This document shows, one piece after another, positions 1 to 7,886 of a stretch of 64,000 nt of DNA. Position numbers and translations under genes: made by a program. Numbering within the stretch: position 1 is the stretch's first letter; every line of letters begins with the position of its first letter. Origin of the DNA: Streptomyces sp. NBC_01750 (GTDB lineage Bacteria; Actinomycetota; Actinomycetes; Streptomycetales; Streptomycetaceae); the NCBI RefSeq assembly GCF_035918095.1, contig NZ_CP109137.1, positions 4,094,001 to 4,158,000 of the forward strand, read 5' to 3'. Under the pieces are notes generated by a model. That model was not told the DNA's origin, made no database searches, and saw only the letters and a list, made by a program, of their open reading frames with translations.

Positions 1-61
1 CGGCGAGAGCGAGTTCGTCGACTGCCCGGGCCGGCGGCAGTACGGCGGCGAAGAGTCTCAT
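1..61 (-). CDS. thpR: RNA 2',3'-cyclic phosphodiesterase, N-terminal fragment cut by window edge
   Basis: Only the first 20 codons lie in the window. The minus-strand ATG at 61 begins MRLFAAVLPPARAVDELALA, which matches the usual N-terminus of ThpR/LigT-type RNA 2',3'-cyclic phosphodiesterases (often called 2'-5' RNA ligases), where 'RLFxAVxPP' forms the first beta strand. The two HxT/S catalytic motifs would lie outside the window, so the assignment rests on this short stretch only. The family opens 2',3'-cyclic phosphates on RNA in the cytoplasm. It lies 115 nt downstream of the MFS gene in the same direction. Confidence 0.6.
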   Translation of the reverse strand, partial: MRLFAAVLPPARAVDELALA

Positions 62-102
62 GATCCGAGTCTGTCAGTCCTGACGGATCGGGGGCAGGCC
101 GT

Positions 103-184
103 CCGACAGGTCCCGGTCAGGCCGCCGGTCAGGGCGTCCGACAGGTACCGGGCAGGGGGGGCCGACAGGTCCCGGTCAGGCCGC
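103..184. repeat. Three degenerate copies of a ~23-bp direct repeat
   Basis: The core CCGACAGGTCCCGGTCAGG occurs at 103-121 and 162-180, with a shorter diverged copy (CCGACAGGTACCGGGCAGG) at 138-156. The third copy runs across the stop codon of the MFS gene (TGA at 178-176 on the minus strand), so repeat expansion has reached the 3' end of a coding sequence. No function can be assigned. Confidence 0.6.
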
Positions 185-1492
185 TGTCGCCAGCTGCTCT
201 CTCGGTACGAACTCCACATGCCGGCGCCCCGGCCTCAGATCTATTTTGAGGCGCAGCCCGCCCACACGGGCGAGCATGACGCCGACTCCGATCGCCGCGA
301 CCAGCGCCACCGTGCCGCCCGCCGCGAGGCCGATCCGCGGTCCGTACGTGTCGGTGACCCAGCCGACGAGCGGCGCGCCCAGTGGCGTACCGCCCACGAA
401 GACCATCATGAACAGGCTCATCACCCGGCCTCGCATGGCCGGTTCCGTCGCCATCTGAATGCTGGAGTTGGCCGTGACGTTGACGGTGAGGCCGAACATC
501 CCGATCGGCACCATCAGCAACGCGAAGATCCAGAACCGCGGCGCGAAGGCGCTCACGATCTCGAGGGCCCCGAAGAGCACGGCCGCGCCGACCAGCACCC
601 GCAGCCGCGAGGTGCCGCGCCGGGCGGCAAGCAGCGCGCCCGCCAGGGACCCGGCCGCTATCAGGGTGTTGAGCAGACCGTACGTACTCGCGCCCGAGTG
701 GTAGACGTTGTTGACGAAGGCCGACAGCCAGATCGGGAAGTTGAACCCGAAGGTGCCGATGAAGCCGACGAGGACGATCGGCCAGATGAGCTCGGGCCGG
801 CCCGCGACGTACTTCAGTCCTTCCCGCAGCTGGCCCTTGCCGCGCGGCGCGCGCTCGACCTTGTGCAGCTCGCTGTTGCGCATGAGCAGAAGGCCCGCGA
901 TGGGCGCGAGGAAGGACAGACCGTTGAGCAGGAAGGCGAAGCCGCTTCCGACGGCCGTGATCAGCACACCGGCGACCGCGGGGCCGACGAGACGTGCGGA
1001 CTGGAAGTTCGCGGAGTTCAGGCTGACCGCGTTCCCGAGCTGCTCCGGGCCGACCATCTCGGCGACGAAGGACTGCCGGGCCGGATTGTCGACGACAGTG
1101 ATCAGTCCGAGTACGAAGGCCGTGAGATAGACGTGCCACACCTGGACATGGCCGCTGAGCGTAAGCACGGCGAGCACCAGACCGGTCAGGCCCATCGCGA
1201 TCTGGGTGGCCAGCAGCAGCCGGCGCTTGGGCAGCCGGTCGGCGAGCACTCCGCCGTACAGACCGAAAAGCAGCATGGGCAGGAACTGCAGCGCGATGGT
1301 GATACCGACCGCGGACGCGGAGCCGGTCAGGGTCAGGACCAGCCAGTCCTGGGCGATGCGCTGCATCCAGGTGCCGGTGTTGGAGACGACTTGCCCGGTG
1401 GCGAAGAGCCGGTAGTTACGGATCTTCAGCGAGCTGAACATGGTTGTAGGAGCTGGTGCGGGTGCGGAGTCTGCTCCGGGTCCCGGACTCAA
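176..1492 (-). CDS. MFS transporter (DHA3-like drug/solute efflux type)
   Basis: A 438-residue major facilitator membrane protein with about 12 hydrophobic segments, beginning MSPGPGADSAP and then MFSSLKIRNYRLFATGQVVS, the usual N-terminus of actinobacterial DHA3-type exporters. The loop between helices 2 and 3 has the motif-A-like 'GVLADRLPKRRLL'. I chose the TTG at 1492 because a perfect AGGAGG (CCTCCT at 1502-1507 on the plus strand) sits 9 nt upstream; the ATG at 1441 has no convincing ribosome-binding site. It lies 40 nt downstream of a MarR gene in the same direction, which suggests one transcript and MarR control. The substrate is unknown; drug or small-molecule efflux is an inference from family and neighbour. 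Confidence 0.85.
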   Translation of the reverse strand: MSPGPGADSAPAPAPTTMFSSLKIRNYRLFATGQVVSNTGTWMQRIAQDWLVLTLTGSASAVGITIALQFLPMLLFGLYGGVLADRLPKRRLLLATQIAMGLTGLVLAVLTLSGHVQVWHVYLTAFVLGLITVVDNPARQSFVAEMVGPEQLGNAVSLNSANFQSARLVGPAVAGVLITAVGSGFAFLLNGLSFLAPIAGLLLMRNSELHKVERAPRGKGQLREGLKYVAGRPELIWPIVLVGFIGTFGFNFPIWLSAFVNNVYHSGASTYGLLNTLIAAGSLAGALLAARRGTSRLRVLVGAAVLFGALEIVSAFAPRFWIFALLMVPIGMFGLTVNVTANSSIQMATEPAMRGRVMSLFMMVFVGGTPLGAPLVGWVTDTYGPRIGLAAGGTVALVAAIGVGVMLARVGGLRLKIDLRPGRRHVEFVPREQLATAA

Positions 1493-1532
1493 AAGGGTTC
1501 GCCTCCTCTGGCGTGCGGTGATGATGCGGTGA

Positions 1533-1976
1533 TCAAAGATGCGCGAGCTTCTCCAGTACGGGGGCGGCTGCGCGCAGCTTGGCCCACTCGTCATCGTCCA
1601 GCCCTTCGGCGAGCGAGGCCAGCCAGGCATTCCGCTTGCGGCGGCTCTCCTCGAGCATGGCTTCCGCCGTCTCGGTCTGGCTGACCACCTTCTGCCGGCG
1701 GTCGTCGGGGTGCGGCTCGAGCCGGACCAGTCCCTTGGCCTCGAGCAGCGCCACGATCCGGGTCATGGACGGCGGCTGGACATGCTCCTTGCGGGCCAGC
1801 TCACCGGGGGTGGCCTGGCCGCAGCGGGCAAGGGTGCCGAGCACCGACATTTCGGTGGGGCTCAGCGATTCGTCGACGCGCTGATGCTTCAGGCGTCGGC
1901 CCAGCCGCATCACGGCCGAGCGCAGTGAGTTCACGGCGGCGACGTCGGCGTCGCCACCATGGGACAGGTCAGGCAT
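1533..1976 (-). CDS. MarR family transcriptional regulator
   Basis: A 147-residue winged-helix protein. 'LSPTEMSVLGTLARCGQATPGE' followed by 'QPPSMTRIVALLEAKGLVRLEPHPDDRRQ' is the MarR recognition helix and wing, with the DDRR signature near residue 95. Family members are dimers that usually repress their own operon and an adjacent efflux gene until a phenolic or other ligand binds, which fits the MFS gene 40 nt downstream. A -10 hexamer TATCCT (plus-strand positions 1984-1989) lies 7 nt before the ATG, so the mRNA is probably leaderless. An imperfect dyad, GGATAA-N4-TTACCC (1985-2000), overlaps it and is a plausible autoregulatory operator. Confidence 0.9.
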   Translation of the reverse strand: MPDLSHGGDADVAAVNSLRSAVMRLGRRLKHQRVDESLSPTEMSVLGTLARCGQATPGELARKEHVQPPSMTRIVALLEAKGLVRLEPHPDDRRQKVVSQTETAEAMLEESRRKRNAWLASLAEGLDDDEWAKLRAAAPVLEKLAHL

Positions 1977-1983
1977 GTTCGTT

Positions 1984-2000
1984 AGGATAACTCATTACCC
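1984..2000 (-). promoter_or_regulatory. MarR gene -10 box overlapped by a candidate operator dyad
   Basis: The minus strand reads TATCCT ending 7 nt before the MarR ATG. The same bases are part of the imperfect inverted repeat GGATAA-CTCA-TTACCC (5 of 6 bases paired). MarR proteins commonly bind short dyads over their own -10 region, so autoregulation is inferred. Confidence 0.45.
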
Positions 2001-2071
2001 AGCCTAAAGACCAGTCGTGTCTCCGCGCACGGACCAGGATGCCGAAGGATGTCGACCGGAAGATCATTGCG

Positions 2072-2087
2072 TCACTCATACGAGTGA
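2072..2087. promoter_or_regulatory. Perfect short palindrome TCACTC-N4-GAGTGA
   Basis: TCACTC and GAGTGA are separated by ATAC in the divergent intergenic region between the MarR gene and the small ribbon-helix-helix gene. It could be an operator for either protein. Nothing else in the 165-nt gap is recognisable. Confidence 0.35.
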
Positions 2088-2141
2088 GTCGCATCCGGAA
2101 AGCGACGCGCGGGCGGCGCTCGTCCGGCGACCCTGGCTGAC

Positions 2142-2324
2142 ATGGGATCGACAGTGCTCAGCCTGCGGATAGACGGTGAGCTACTCGACCGGCTGAGGCA
2201 CCATGCCGCCAGACGCGGAATGAGCGTCCAGGACTATGTGGTCCGGACGCTCATCCGCGATGACTTCGACGAACGCTTCCACGCGGCCGTCGACGAGACA
2301 GAGAAGTTCTACGGCCTCACCTGA
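2142..2324 (+). CDS. Small ribbon-helix-helix (CopG/Arc-like) protein
   Basis: A 60-residue protein. The N-terminal strand 'TVLSLRIDGELLDRLRHHAARRG' and the second helix 'SVQDYVVRTLIRDDFDERF' give the strand-helix-helix pattern of Arc/MetJ/CopG DNA-binding proteins. No toxin partner gene is adjacent: the next gene is a convergent permease. A GACCCT hexamer (2129-2134) ends 7 nt before the ATG, so a leaderless mRNA is likely. It may be an orphan regulator; targets are unknown. Confidence 0.8.
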   Translation: MGSTVLSLRIDGELLDRLRHHAARRGMSVQDYVVRTLIRDDFDERFHAAVDETEKFYGLT

Positions 2325-2358
2325 GAGGCCCTGCGCGAGAGGCCGCGCCCGAGCGGTC

Positions 2359-3813
2359 TTATGCGAGACCCAGCGCGGGCATCGCGTAGTAGAAGACGAA
2401 CACCGCGGACACCACATACATGGCCACGGGCACTTCACGGCCCCGTCCGGCCGCCAGCCGCAACAGGCTGAAGCTGATGCATCCGATACCGATGCCGTTC
2501 GTGATCGAGTAGGTGAACGGCATCATCACCATCGCCAGGAAGGCCGGCACGGCGACGGTGAAGTCGTCCCAGTCGATGTCCCGGACCGAACCGGCCAGGA
2601 TCAGGAAGCCGACCGCCAGCAGCGCGGGCGTCGCCGCCTGTGACGGGACCATCGTGGCAATCGGCGTGAGGAAGAGCGCCACCGAGAACAACGCACCGGT
2701 GACGACGGACGCGAGGCCCGTACGGGCACCCTCGCCGACGCCCGCCGTGGATTCCACGAAGCAGGTCGAGGCCGAGGACGAGGTCGCGCCGCCCGCGGCG
2801 ACGGCGATGCCGTCGACGAAGAGCACCTTGTTGATGCCGGGGAGCCTGCCGTCCTTGTCCAGCAGCCTGGCCTCGTCTCCCACGCCGAGAATCGTGCCCA
2901 TCGCGTCGAAGAAGCAGGACAGCAGCACGGTGAAAACGAAGAGAATGCCGGTGAGGTAGCCGACCTTCCCGAAGCCGCCGAACAGGCTGACCTTGCCGAC
3001 CAGGCCGAAGTCGGGCGACGCCACCGGGTTGCCGGGCCACTGGGGCGTGGTCAGGCCCCAGGACGGGACTGTCGCCACGGCATCGATGACCATCGCGACG
3101 ATCGTCATCGCGACGATGGAGATGAGGATCGCGCCCGGCACCTTGCGGATGATCAGCGCGAGCGTGAGCAGCGTGCCGAGGGCGAAGACGAGGACCGGCC
3201 AGCCGACGAGGTGCCCGCCGACGCCGAGTTGCAGCGGCACGGTGGTCTTGGCGACGTCCGGGATGCGGGAGACGAAGCCGGAGTCGACCAGGCCGATCAG
3301 CATGATGAAGAGGCCGATGCCGATCGCGATGCCCTTGCGCAGGCTGCGCGGCACGGCGTTCATCACGCGCTCACGCAGTCCGGTGGCGACCAGCAGCATC
3401 ACCACGAAGCCGGCGAGGACGACCATGCCCATCGCGTCCGGCCAGGACATCCGCGGCGCGAGCTGGAGGGCGACGACCGTGTTCACACCGAGGCCGGCCG
3501 CGAGCGCGATCGGGACGTTGCCGATCACCCCCATGAGCAGGGTGGAGAAGGCCGCTGTCAGCACGGTGGCAGTGACCAGCTGGCCACTGTCGAGCTGATG
3601 TCCGTACATGTCCTTCGCGCTGCCGAGGATGATCGGGTTCAGCACGATGATGTAGGCCATCGCGAAGAAGGTGGCGAATCCGCCGCGCACCTCGCGGGCG
3701 ACCGAGGAGCCGCGCTCCGAGATCTTGAAGAAACGGTCCAGAGCGCCGGACGGCCGGCGGGGAGCCGCGGGCCGGTCTGCGGAGTCGACCTTGGGGGTGG
3801 CCGAGGGTGGCAT
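2359..3813 (-). CDS. NCS2 family nucleobase permease (AzgA/PbuG-like)
   Basis: A 484-residue polytopic membrane protein (roughly 12-14 hydrophobic segments). 'EVRGGFATFFAMAYIIVLNPIIL' and the later 'SSSASTCFVESTAGVGEGARTG' segment are hallmarks of the AzgA-like branch of NCS2 transporters, which import adenine, guanine or hypoxanthine with protons. Near residue 100 the family motif reads GLGVNTVVA. The start ATG has GAGG 6 nt upstream. It is transcribed alone, convergent with the ribbon-helix-helix gene. A perfect TGTTC-N4-GAACA dyad about 73 nt upstream may control it. The exact purine cannot be read from the sequence. Confidence 0.88.
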   Translation of the reverse strand: MPPSATPKVDSADRPAAPRRPSGALDRFFKISERGSSVAREVRGGFATFFAMAYIIVLNPIILGSAKDMYGHQLDSGQLVTATVLTAAFSTLLMGVIGNVPIALAAGLGVNTVVALQLAPRMSWPDAMGMVVLAGFVVMLLVATGLRERVMNAVPRSLRKGIAIGIGLFIMLIGLVDSGFVSRIPDVAKTTVPLQLGVGGHLVGWPVLVFALGTLLTLALIIRKVPGAILISIVAMTIVAMVIDAVATVPSWGLTTPQWPGNPVASPDFGLVGKVSLFGGFGKVGYLTGILFVFTVLLSCFFDAMGTILGVGDEARLLDKDGRLPGINKVLFVDGIAVAAGGATSSSASTCFVESTAGVGEGARTGLASVVTGALFSVALFLTPIATMVPSQAATPALLAVGFLILAGSVRDIDWDDFTVAVPAFLAMVMMPFTYSITNGIGIGCISFSLLRLAAGRGREVPVAMYVVSAVFVFYYAMPALGLA

Positions 3814-3885
3814 ACGGAACCTCAGTCATACGGAGGGGCGGGGGCGAGAAAAGGCCAGAGACAGTAAAAACCGGCCAGACTTGTA

Positions 3886-3899
3886 TGTTCCAACGAACA
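3886..3899. promoter_or_regulatory. Perfect dyad TGTTC-CAAC-GAACA upstream of the purine permease
   Basis: The inverted repeat lies in an AT-rich stretch (3860-3960) that is unusual for this chromosome and sits about 73 nt before the permease ATG. The AT-rich tract probably holds the permease promoter and the dyad a regulator site. The regulator is not identifiable. Confidence 0.4.
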
Positions 3900-4044
3900 A
3901 AACGAGTCAGCCGCAAGCAGTTTCAGTATGAATACATAAGGCAAAGATTTCTATCTCCGCGCGTAGACCCTTGGGGCGCCCGGCCCATGACCTGTTGCCG
4001 ACCGGCCCCGCGGCCTCGGATTACGTGCCGCCTACACTGTGCGC

Positions 4045-4353
4045 ATGGCGAAGTGGACCCCCAAGCACGAGGCACCCGAGCCCCTGGAGGGGCCCGTCGT
4101 CGCCACCATCACCGGCGGCACGATCCTCTGGTTCGTCCTCTTCCTCGTCCAGATCCCCTTCTACAGCTGGTTCGACGGTCGTGACCTGATGTGGTGGGTG
4201 TGGACGTGCCTGGCCGGCGGCGGACTCGGGCTGATCGGCATCTGGTACGTACGCAGGCGCGAAGCGGCGATCAAGCTCGCGAAGACCGCCGGGGCGGCTG
4301 GACCGGGCGCCGCCGCAGCCTCGGGCGACGAGAGCTCGGGCGACGAAAGGTAA
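4045..4353 (+). CDS. DUF2530 small membrane protein
   Basis: A 102-residue protein with two hydrophobic segments (about 22-45 'TGGTILWFVLFLVQIPF' and 52-72 'MWWVWTCLAGGGLGLIGIWYV') and a charged C-terminal tail rich in Ala, Gly and Ser. This is the DUF2530 pattern, an actinobacterial family without known function. The hexamer TACACT (4033-4038) is 6 nt before the ATG at 4045, consistent with a leaderless mRNA; a GTG at 4039 is in frame but would lie upstream of the predicted transcription start. Confidence 0.85.
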   Translation: MAKWTPKHEAPEPLEGPVVATITGGTILWFVLFLVQIPFYSWFDGRDLMWWVWTCLAGGGLGLIGIWYVRRREAAIKLAKTAGAAGPGAAAASGDESSGDER

Positions 4354-4459
4354 TCCGCACCGCCCCCGTACCGCCGAAGGACCATTCACGTCCCACCGGG
4401 GTCTGATCTCCGGCGCACTCGGCGGGTGAACCGGCCCCTGCGGCCGTACCGTCGAAACC

Positions 4460-6919
4460 ATGACGCAGCGGGCGAGAATCGACGCGGACGGCCCCGAGCC
4501 CGGCGGACCCACCATCGACGCGGGCGCCGAGCTCGACCCCGTACACCCGATGAAGCTGCCGCGGTCCGCGATCGCCGTCCGGGCCACCGGGCTGACGACT
4601 GCCGAGGTCACCGAACGGGTCGCCCGCGGTGAGGTCAACGACGTTCCCGTACGCAGCTCCCGCTCCACCACCGAAATCGTCCGCGCGAACGTCTTCACCC
4701 GCTTCAACGCGATCATCGGCGTGCTGTGGGCGATCATGCTCTGCGTCGCGCCGATCCAGGACAGCCTGTTCGGCTTCGTGATCATCGCCAACACCGGTAT
4801 CGGCATCATCCAGGAGTTCCGCGCCAAGAAGACCCTCGACGGGCTCGCGGTCCTCGGCGAGGCGAAGCCGACGGTACGGCGGGACGGCGAGGCAGCCGAG
4901 ATCTCCACGTCCGAGATCGTGCTCGGCGATCTCGTCGAACTCGGGCCCGGCGACAAGGTCGTCGTGGACGGCGAGGTGGCCGAGGCCGACAGTCTGGAGA
5001 TCGACGAGTCGCTGCTGACGGGTGAGGCCGACCATGTCATCAAGCAGCGCGGGGAGCCGGTGATGTCGGGCAGCTTCGTGGTCGCGGGCGGCGGGGCGTT
5101 CACCGCGACGAAGGTGGGGCGCGAGGCGTACGCGGCGCAGCTCGCCGAGGAGGCATCCCGCTTCACTCTCGTCCACTCCGAGCTGCGCAGCGGCATCAGC
5201 ACGATCCTCAAGTACGTGACCTGGATGATGATCCCGACCTCGATCGGGCTCATCATCAGCCAGCTCGTCGTCAAGAACAACAACTTCAAGGACTCGGTGG
5301 CCAGGACCGTCGGCGGCATCGTCCCGATGATCCCCGAAGGCCTTGTGCTGCTGACGTCGGTCGCCTTCGCGATCGGCGTCATCCGGCTCGGCCGCAAGCA
5401 GTGCCTGGTGCAGGAACTGCCCGCCATCGAGGGTCTCGCGCGGGTGGACGTGGTCTGCCTCGACAAGACGGGCACGCTGACCGAAGGCGGTATGGACGTG
5501 GCGGAGCTGCGGCCGCTGGACGGCGCGGACGAAACGTACGTACGGAAGGTGCTGGGCGCGCTCGGCGAGTCCGACCCACGGCCGAACGCCTCGCTGCAGG
5601 CGATCATCGACGCGTATCCGGACAGCGAGGAGTGGCGCTGCACGGAGTCGCTGCCCTTCTCGTCGGCACGCAAGTACAGCGGCGCGGCCTTCAGCGAGGG
5701 CGACGGCGACAACTCCACCTGGCTGCTGGGCGCGCCCGATGTGCTGCTCCCGGCGGCCGACCCGGCGCTGGGCGAGATCGAGCAGCTCAACGAACAGGGA
5801 CTGCGGGTCCTGCTGCTCGCGCGGGCGGCGGGCGACCTCGACGCGGCGGATGTGGCCGCGCGGGCGAGGCCGACGGCGCTGGTGGTGCTGGAGCAGCGGC
5901 TGCGTCCCGACGCGTCCGACACGCTCGCGTACTTCGCCGACCAGAACGTCTCCGCGAAGGTCATCTCCGGCGACAACGCGGTGTCGGTGAGCGCGGTGGC
6001 GGGCAAGCTCGGCCTGCAGGGCGCGGAGAACACGGTGGACGCGCGCCGGCTCCCCACGGAGCAGGCCCGGATGGCCGTGGCCCTGGACTCCAACGCGGTC
6101 TTCGGCCGGGTCACGCCGCAGCAGAAGCGCGACATGGTCGGCGCGCTCCAGTCCCGCGGACACACGGTCGCGATGACGGGTGACGGCGTCAACGATGTCC
6201 TCGCGCTGAAGGACGCGGACATCGGTGTCTCGATGGGGTCGGGCTCGGAGGCGACCCGGGCTGTCGCCCAGATCGTGCTGCTCAACAACAGCTTTGCGAC
6301 ACTGCCGTCGGTGGTGGCGGAGGGCCGGCGGGTCATCGGCAACATCACCCGGGTGGCGACGCTGTTCCTGACGAAGACGGTGTACTCCGTGCTGCTGGCG
6401 ATCCTGGTGGTGTGCAGCCAGGTCGAATACCCCTTCCTGCCGCGGCATTTGACGCTGCTGTCGACGCTCACGATCGGTGTGCCCGCCTTCTTCCTGGCAC
6501 TTGCCCCCAACAAGGAGCGGGCGAAGCCGCACTTCGTACGCAGGGTGATGCGGTACGCGGTCCCGGCGGGCGTGATCGCGGGGGCGGCGACGTTCGCCAC
6601 GTACCTGCTGGCCCGCCACTACTACAGCGGCCCGGGCGCACTCGACGCGGAGACGAGCGCGGCGACGCTGACGCTGTTCCTGGTCTCGATGTGGGTCCTG
6701 GCGATCATCGCCCGCCCGTACACCCTGTGGCGGGTGTGCCTGGTGGCTGCGATGGGGGTCGCCTTCCTGATCGTGCTGGTGGTGCCGTGGCTGCAGGCAT
6801 TCTTCGCCCTGAAGCTGGTGGGCACGACGATGCCGTGGGGGGCGGTGGGCATCGCGGCGGCGGGGGCGGTGCTGCTTGAGGTGGTGTGGCGGGTGGTGGA
6901 CCGGAGGTTCGCGGCGTAG
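4460..6919 (+). CDS. P-type cation-transporting ATPase (CtpE-like, HAD-IC family)
   Basis: An 819-residue P-type ATPase. The actuator loop LTGEAD is near residue 190, the phosphorylation motif DKTGT starts at D335, and the hinge TGDGVNDVLALKDADIG is near residue 573; about ten hydrophobic segments fit the family. No N-terminal metal-binding CxxC and no CPx motif in the membrane helix before DKTGT argue against heavy-metal export. The closest named relative by architecture is mycobacterial CtpE, reported as a calcium uptake pump; the cation here is therefore inferred. TACCGT (4447-4452) lies 7 nt before the ATG (leaderless). It stands alone, 106 nt after the DUF2530 gene. Confidence 0.88.
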   Translation: MTQRARIDADGPEPGGPTIDAGAELDPVHPMKLPRSAIAVRATGLTTAEVTERVARGEVNDVPVRSSRSTTEIVRANVFTRFNAIIGVLWAIMLCVAPIQDSLFGFVIIANTGIGIIQEFRAKKTLDGLAVLGEAKPTVRRDGEAAEISTSEIVLGDLVELGPGDKVVVDGEVAEADSLEIDESLLTGEADHVIKQRGEPVMSGSFVVAGGGAFTATKVGREAYAAQLAEEASRFTLVHSELRSGISTILKYVTWMMIPTSIGLIISQLVVKNNNFKDSVARTVGGIVPMIPEGLVLLTSVAFAIGVIRLGRKQCLVQELPAIEGLARVDVVCLDKTGTLTEGGMDVAELRPLDGADETYVRKVLGALGESDPRPNASLQAIIDAYPDSEEWRCTESLPFSSARKYSGAAFSEGDGDNSTWLLGAPDVLLPAADPALGEIEQLNEQGLRVLLLARAAGDLDAADVAARARPTALVVLEQRLRPDASDTLAYFADQNVSAKVISGDNAVSVSAVAGKLGLQGAENTVDARRLPTEQARMAVALDSNAVFGRVTPQQKRDMVGALQSRGHTVAMTGDGVNDVLALKDADIGVSMGSGSEATRAVAQIVLLNNSFATLPSVVAEGRRVIGNITRVATLFLTKTVYSVLLAILVVCSQVEYPFLPRHLTLLSTLTIGVPAFFLALAPNKERAKPHFVRRVMRYAVPAGVIAGAATFATYLLARHYYSGPGALDAETSAATLTLFLVSMWVLAIIARPYTLWRVCLVAAMGVAFLIVLVVPWLQAFFALKLVGTTMPWGAVGIAAAGAVLLEVVWRVVDRRFAA

Positions 6920-7087
6920 GAAGGCCTTTTGCCCATAACGCAGCGCCGCCTCAGCGACATGCCCGGCGTCGTGCCGGTCCGTGACAGCAATGTCCCGCCG
7001 GGGATCCCGAAAGTGATCGCGCGCCGGATTCACTTCATGTTCCTGGGGCCAGCCGGGCGACGCGGAACCCGACGACTGCCGCTCACC

Positions 7088-7118
7088 AAAAAGGCCGAGG
7101 GGGAGATCCCCCTCGGCC
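7088..7118 (-). terminator. Intrinsic terminator of the 137-residue gene
   Basis: A perfect 11-bp stem GGCCGAGGGGG/CCCCCTCGGCC with an AGAT loop (7093-7118) is followed on the minus strand by TTTTT (7092-7088). It begins 15 nt after the stop of the gene at 7134-7547, a textbook rho-independent terminator and rare for this GC content. Confidence 0.85.
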
Positions 7119-7133
7119 CACTCGCCCGCTCGG

Positions 7134-7547
7134 CTACTTCGAGATGACCGCGCGGAGTGTTCCCGCGGTGGTCGCTTCGAACTCACCGAAGCCAGTTGTA
7201 CCGTCCGCGAACTGTACGAAAGCCCGGGCCCCGGACATGTCGAGGACCCTCACCCCGGCTGACGGAGCGCCGGTGAAATCTGGATCGATTCCGGTGAACG
7301 ACACCTGCTCTCCGGGTGAGAAACCGGAGAAATTCGCCACCACAACCTCGGTGTCCACACCGGCCGTGCTCGTGAGGGTCGCGGGGCCTGCGAAGCTGCC
7401 CATACTGTCCCAGGTGACAGGGAACTTGGCCGTACGGCCGCTGATGCCCACCGATTGAACTTCGGAGCCACTCGCGTTGCTGAGATTGAGGTTGATGGAG
7501 AATGAGTTCAGCGGACCAGCGAATGTGGCCACGACTTCTTCAGCCAT
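7134..7547 (-). CDS. Unrecognised 137-residue, beta-rich protein
   Basis: I do not recognise this family. The protein has no signal peptide or membrane segment, is rich in Gly, Ser, Thr, Phe and Val, and alternates short hydrophobic strands with turns (for example AEEVVATFAGPLNSFSINLN and ARAFVQFADGTTGFGEFEAT), suggesting a soluble beta-sandwich. It has almost no Lys, Cys or His. The start is supported by GGGAG 7 nt before the ATG. It is monocistronic: a perfect palindrome (7568-7583) lies just upstream and a strong terminator just downstream. Its GC content looks lower than the flanking core genes, and it sits beside the HelD-like gene at the edge of an accessory patch. Horizontal acquisition is an inference. 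Confidence 0.75.
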   Translation of the reverse strand: MAEEVVATFAGPLNSFSINLNLSNASGSEVQSVGISGRTAKFPVTWDSMGSFAGPATLTSTAGVDTEVVVANFSGFSPGEQVSFTGIDPDFTGAPSAGVRVLDMSGARAFVQFADGTTGFGEFEATTAGTLRAVISK

Positions 7548-7567
7548 GTGTGATCTCCCGTCCCGTC

Positions 7568-7583
7568 ATTGCAGGGCTGCAAT
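7568..7583. promoter_or_regulatory. Perfect palindrome ATTGCAG-GG-CTGCAAT upstream of the 137-residue gene
   Basis: A 7+2+7 inverted repeat lies 21-36 nt upstream of the ATG at 7547, in a low-GC region. Its position suggests an operator in the leader or promoter of the unrecognised gene. No regulator gene is adjacent. Confidence 0.5.
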
Positions 7584-7886
7584 TGGCCCATGCGGTTGTT
7601 CTTATGATGGGCACACTTCGGCCTCGATGGTCATAGCTGAGGACAACCCGAAGGAAGCAGAGTATTTTTGAAGGGAAATCAGCTACGACTCACACATCCC
7701 CTCACTGCTTCATTGCGCTGTTTCACTGCGCCACCGGACGGGTATTTCAACGACAGGGCAGTCGGATAATAATGAGAAGGACGGGTGGCCGGGGCGTCTT
7801 CAGCCGCCGTAAAACGGCCCCGGAGTCCTGGCTCGGACACCAGCCGCAAAGAGCGGTCAGACTTTTCGCATCCGGCCGGCGCCACC
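7584..7886. other. AT-rich intergenic region without a visible gene
   Basis: Between the palindrome and the end of the HelD-like gene there is no open frame with Streptomyces-like codon use. The stretch 7600-7800 is clearly lower in GC than the rest of the window. It presumably carries the promoter of the 137-residue gene; I see no terminator for the HelD-like gene in it. Confidence 0.5.

Noticed and set aside
4021..6600. 859-residue minus-strand open frame opposite the P-type ATPase gene
   Set aside because: Antisense frame kept open by GC-biased third positions; composition is Ser/Arg/Thr-rich, no domains, and the sense frame has all P-type ATPase motifs.
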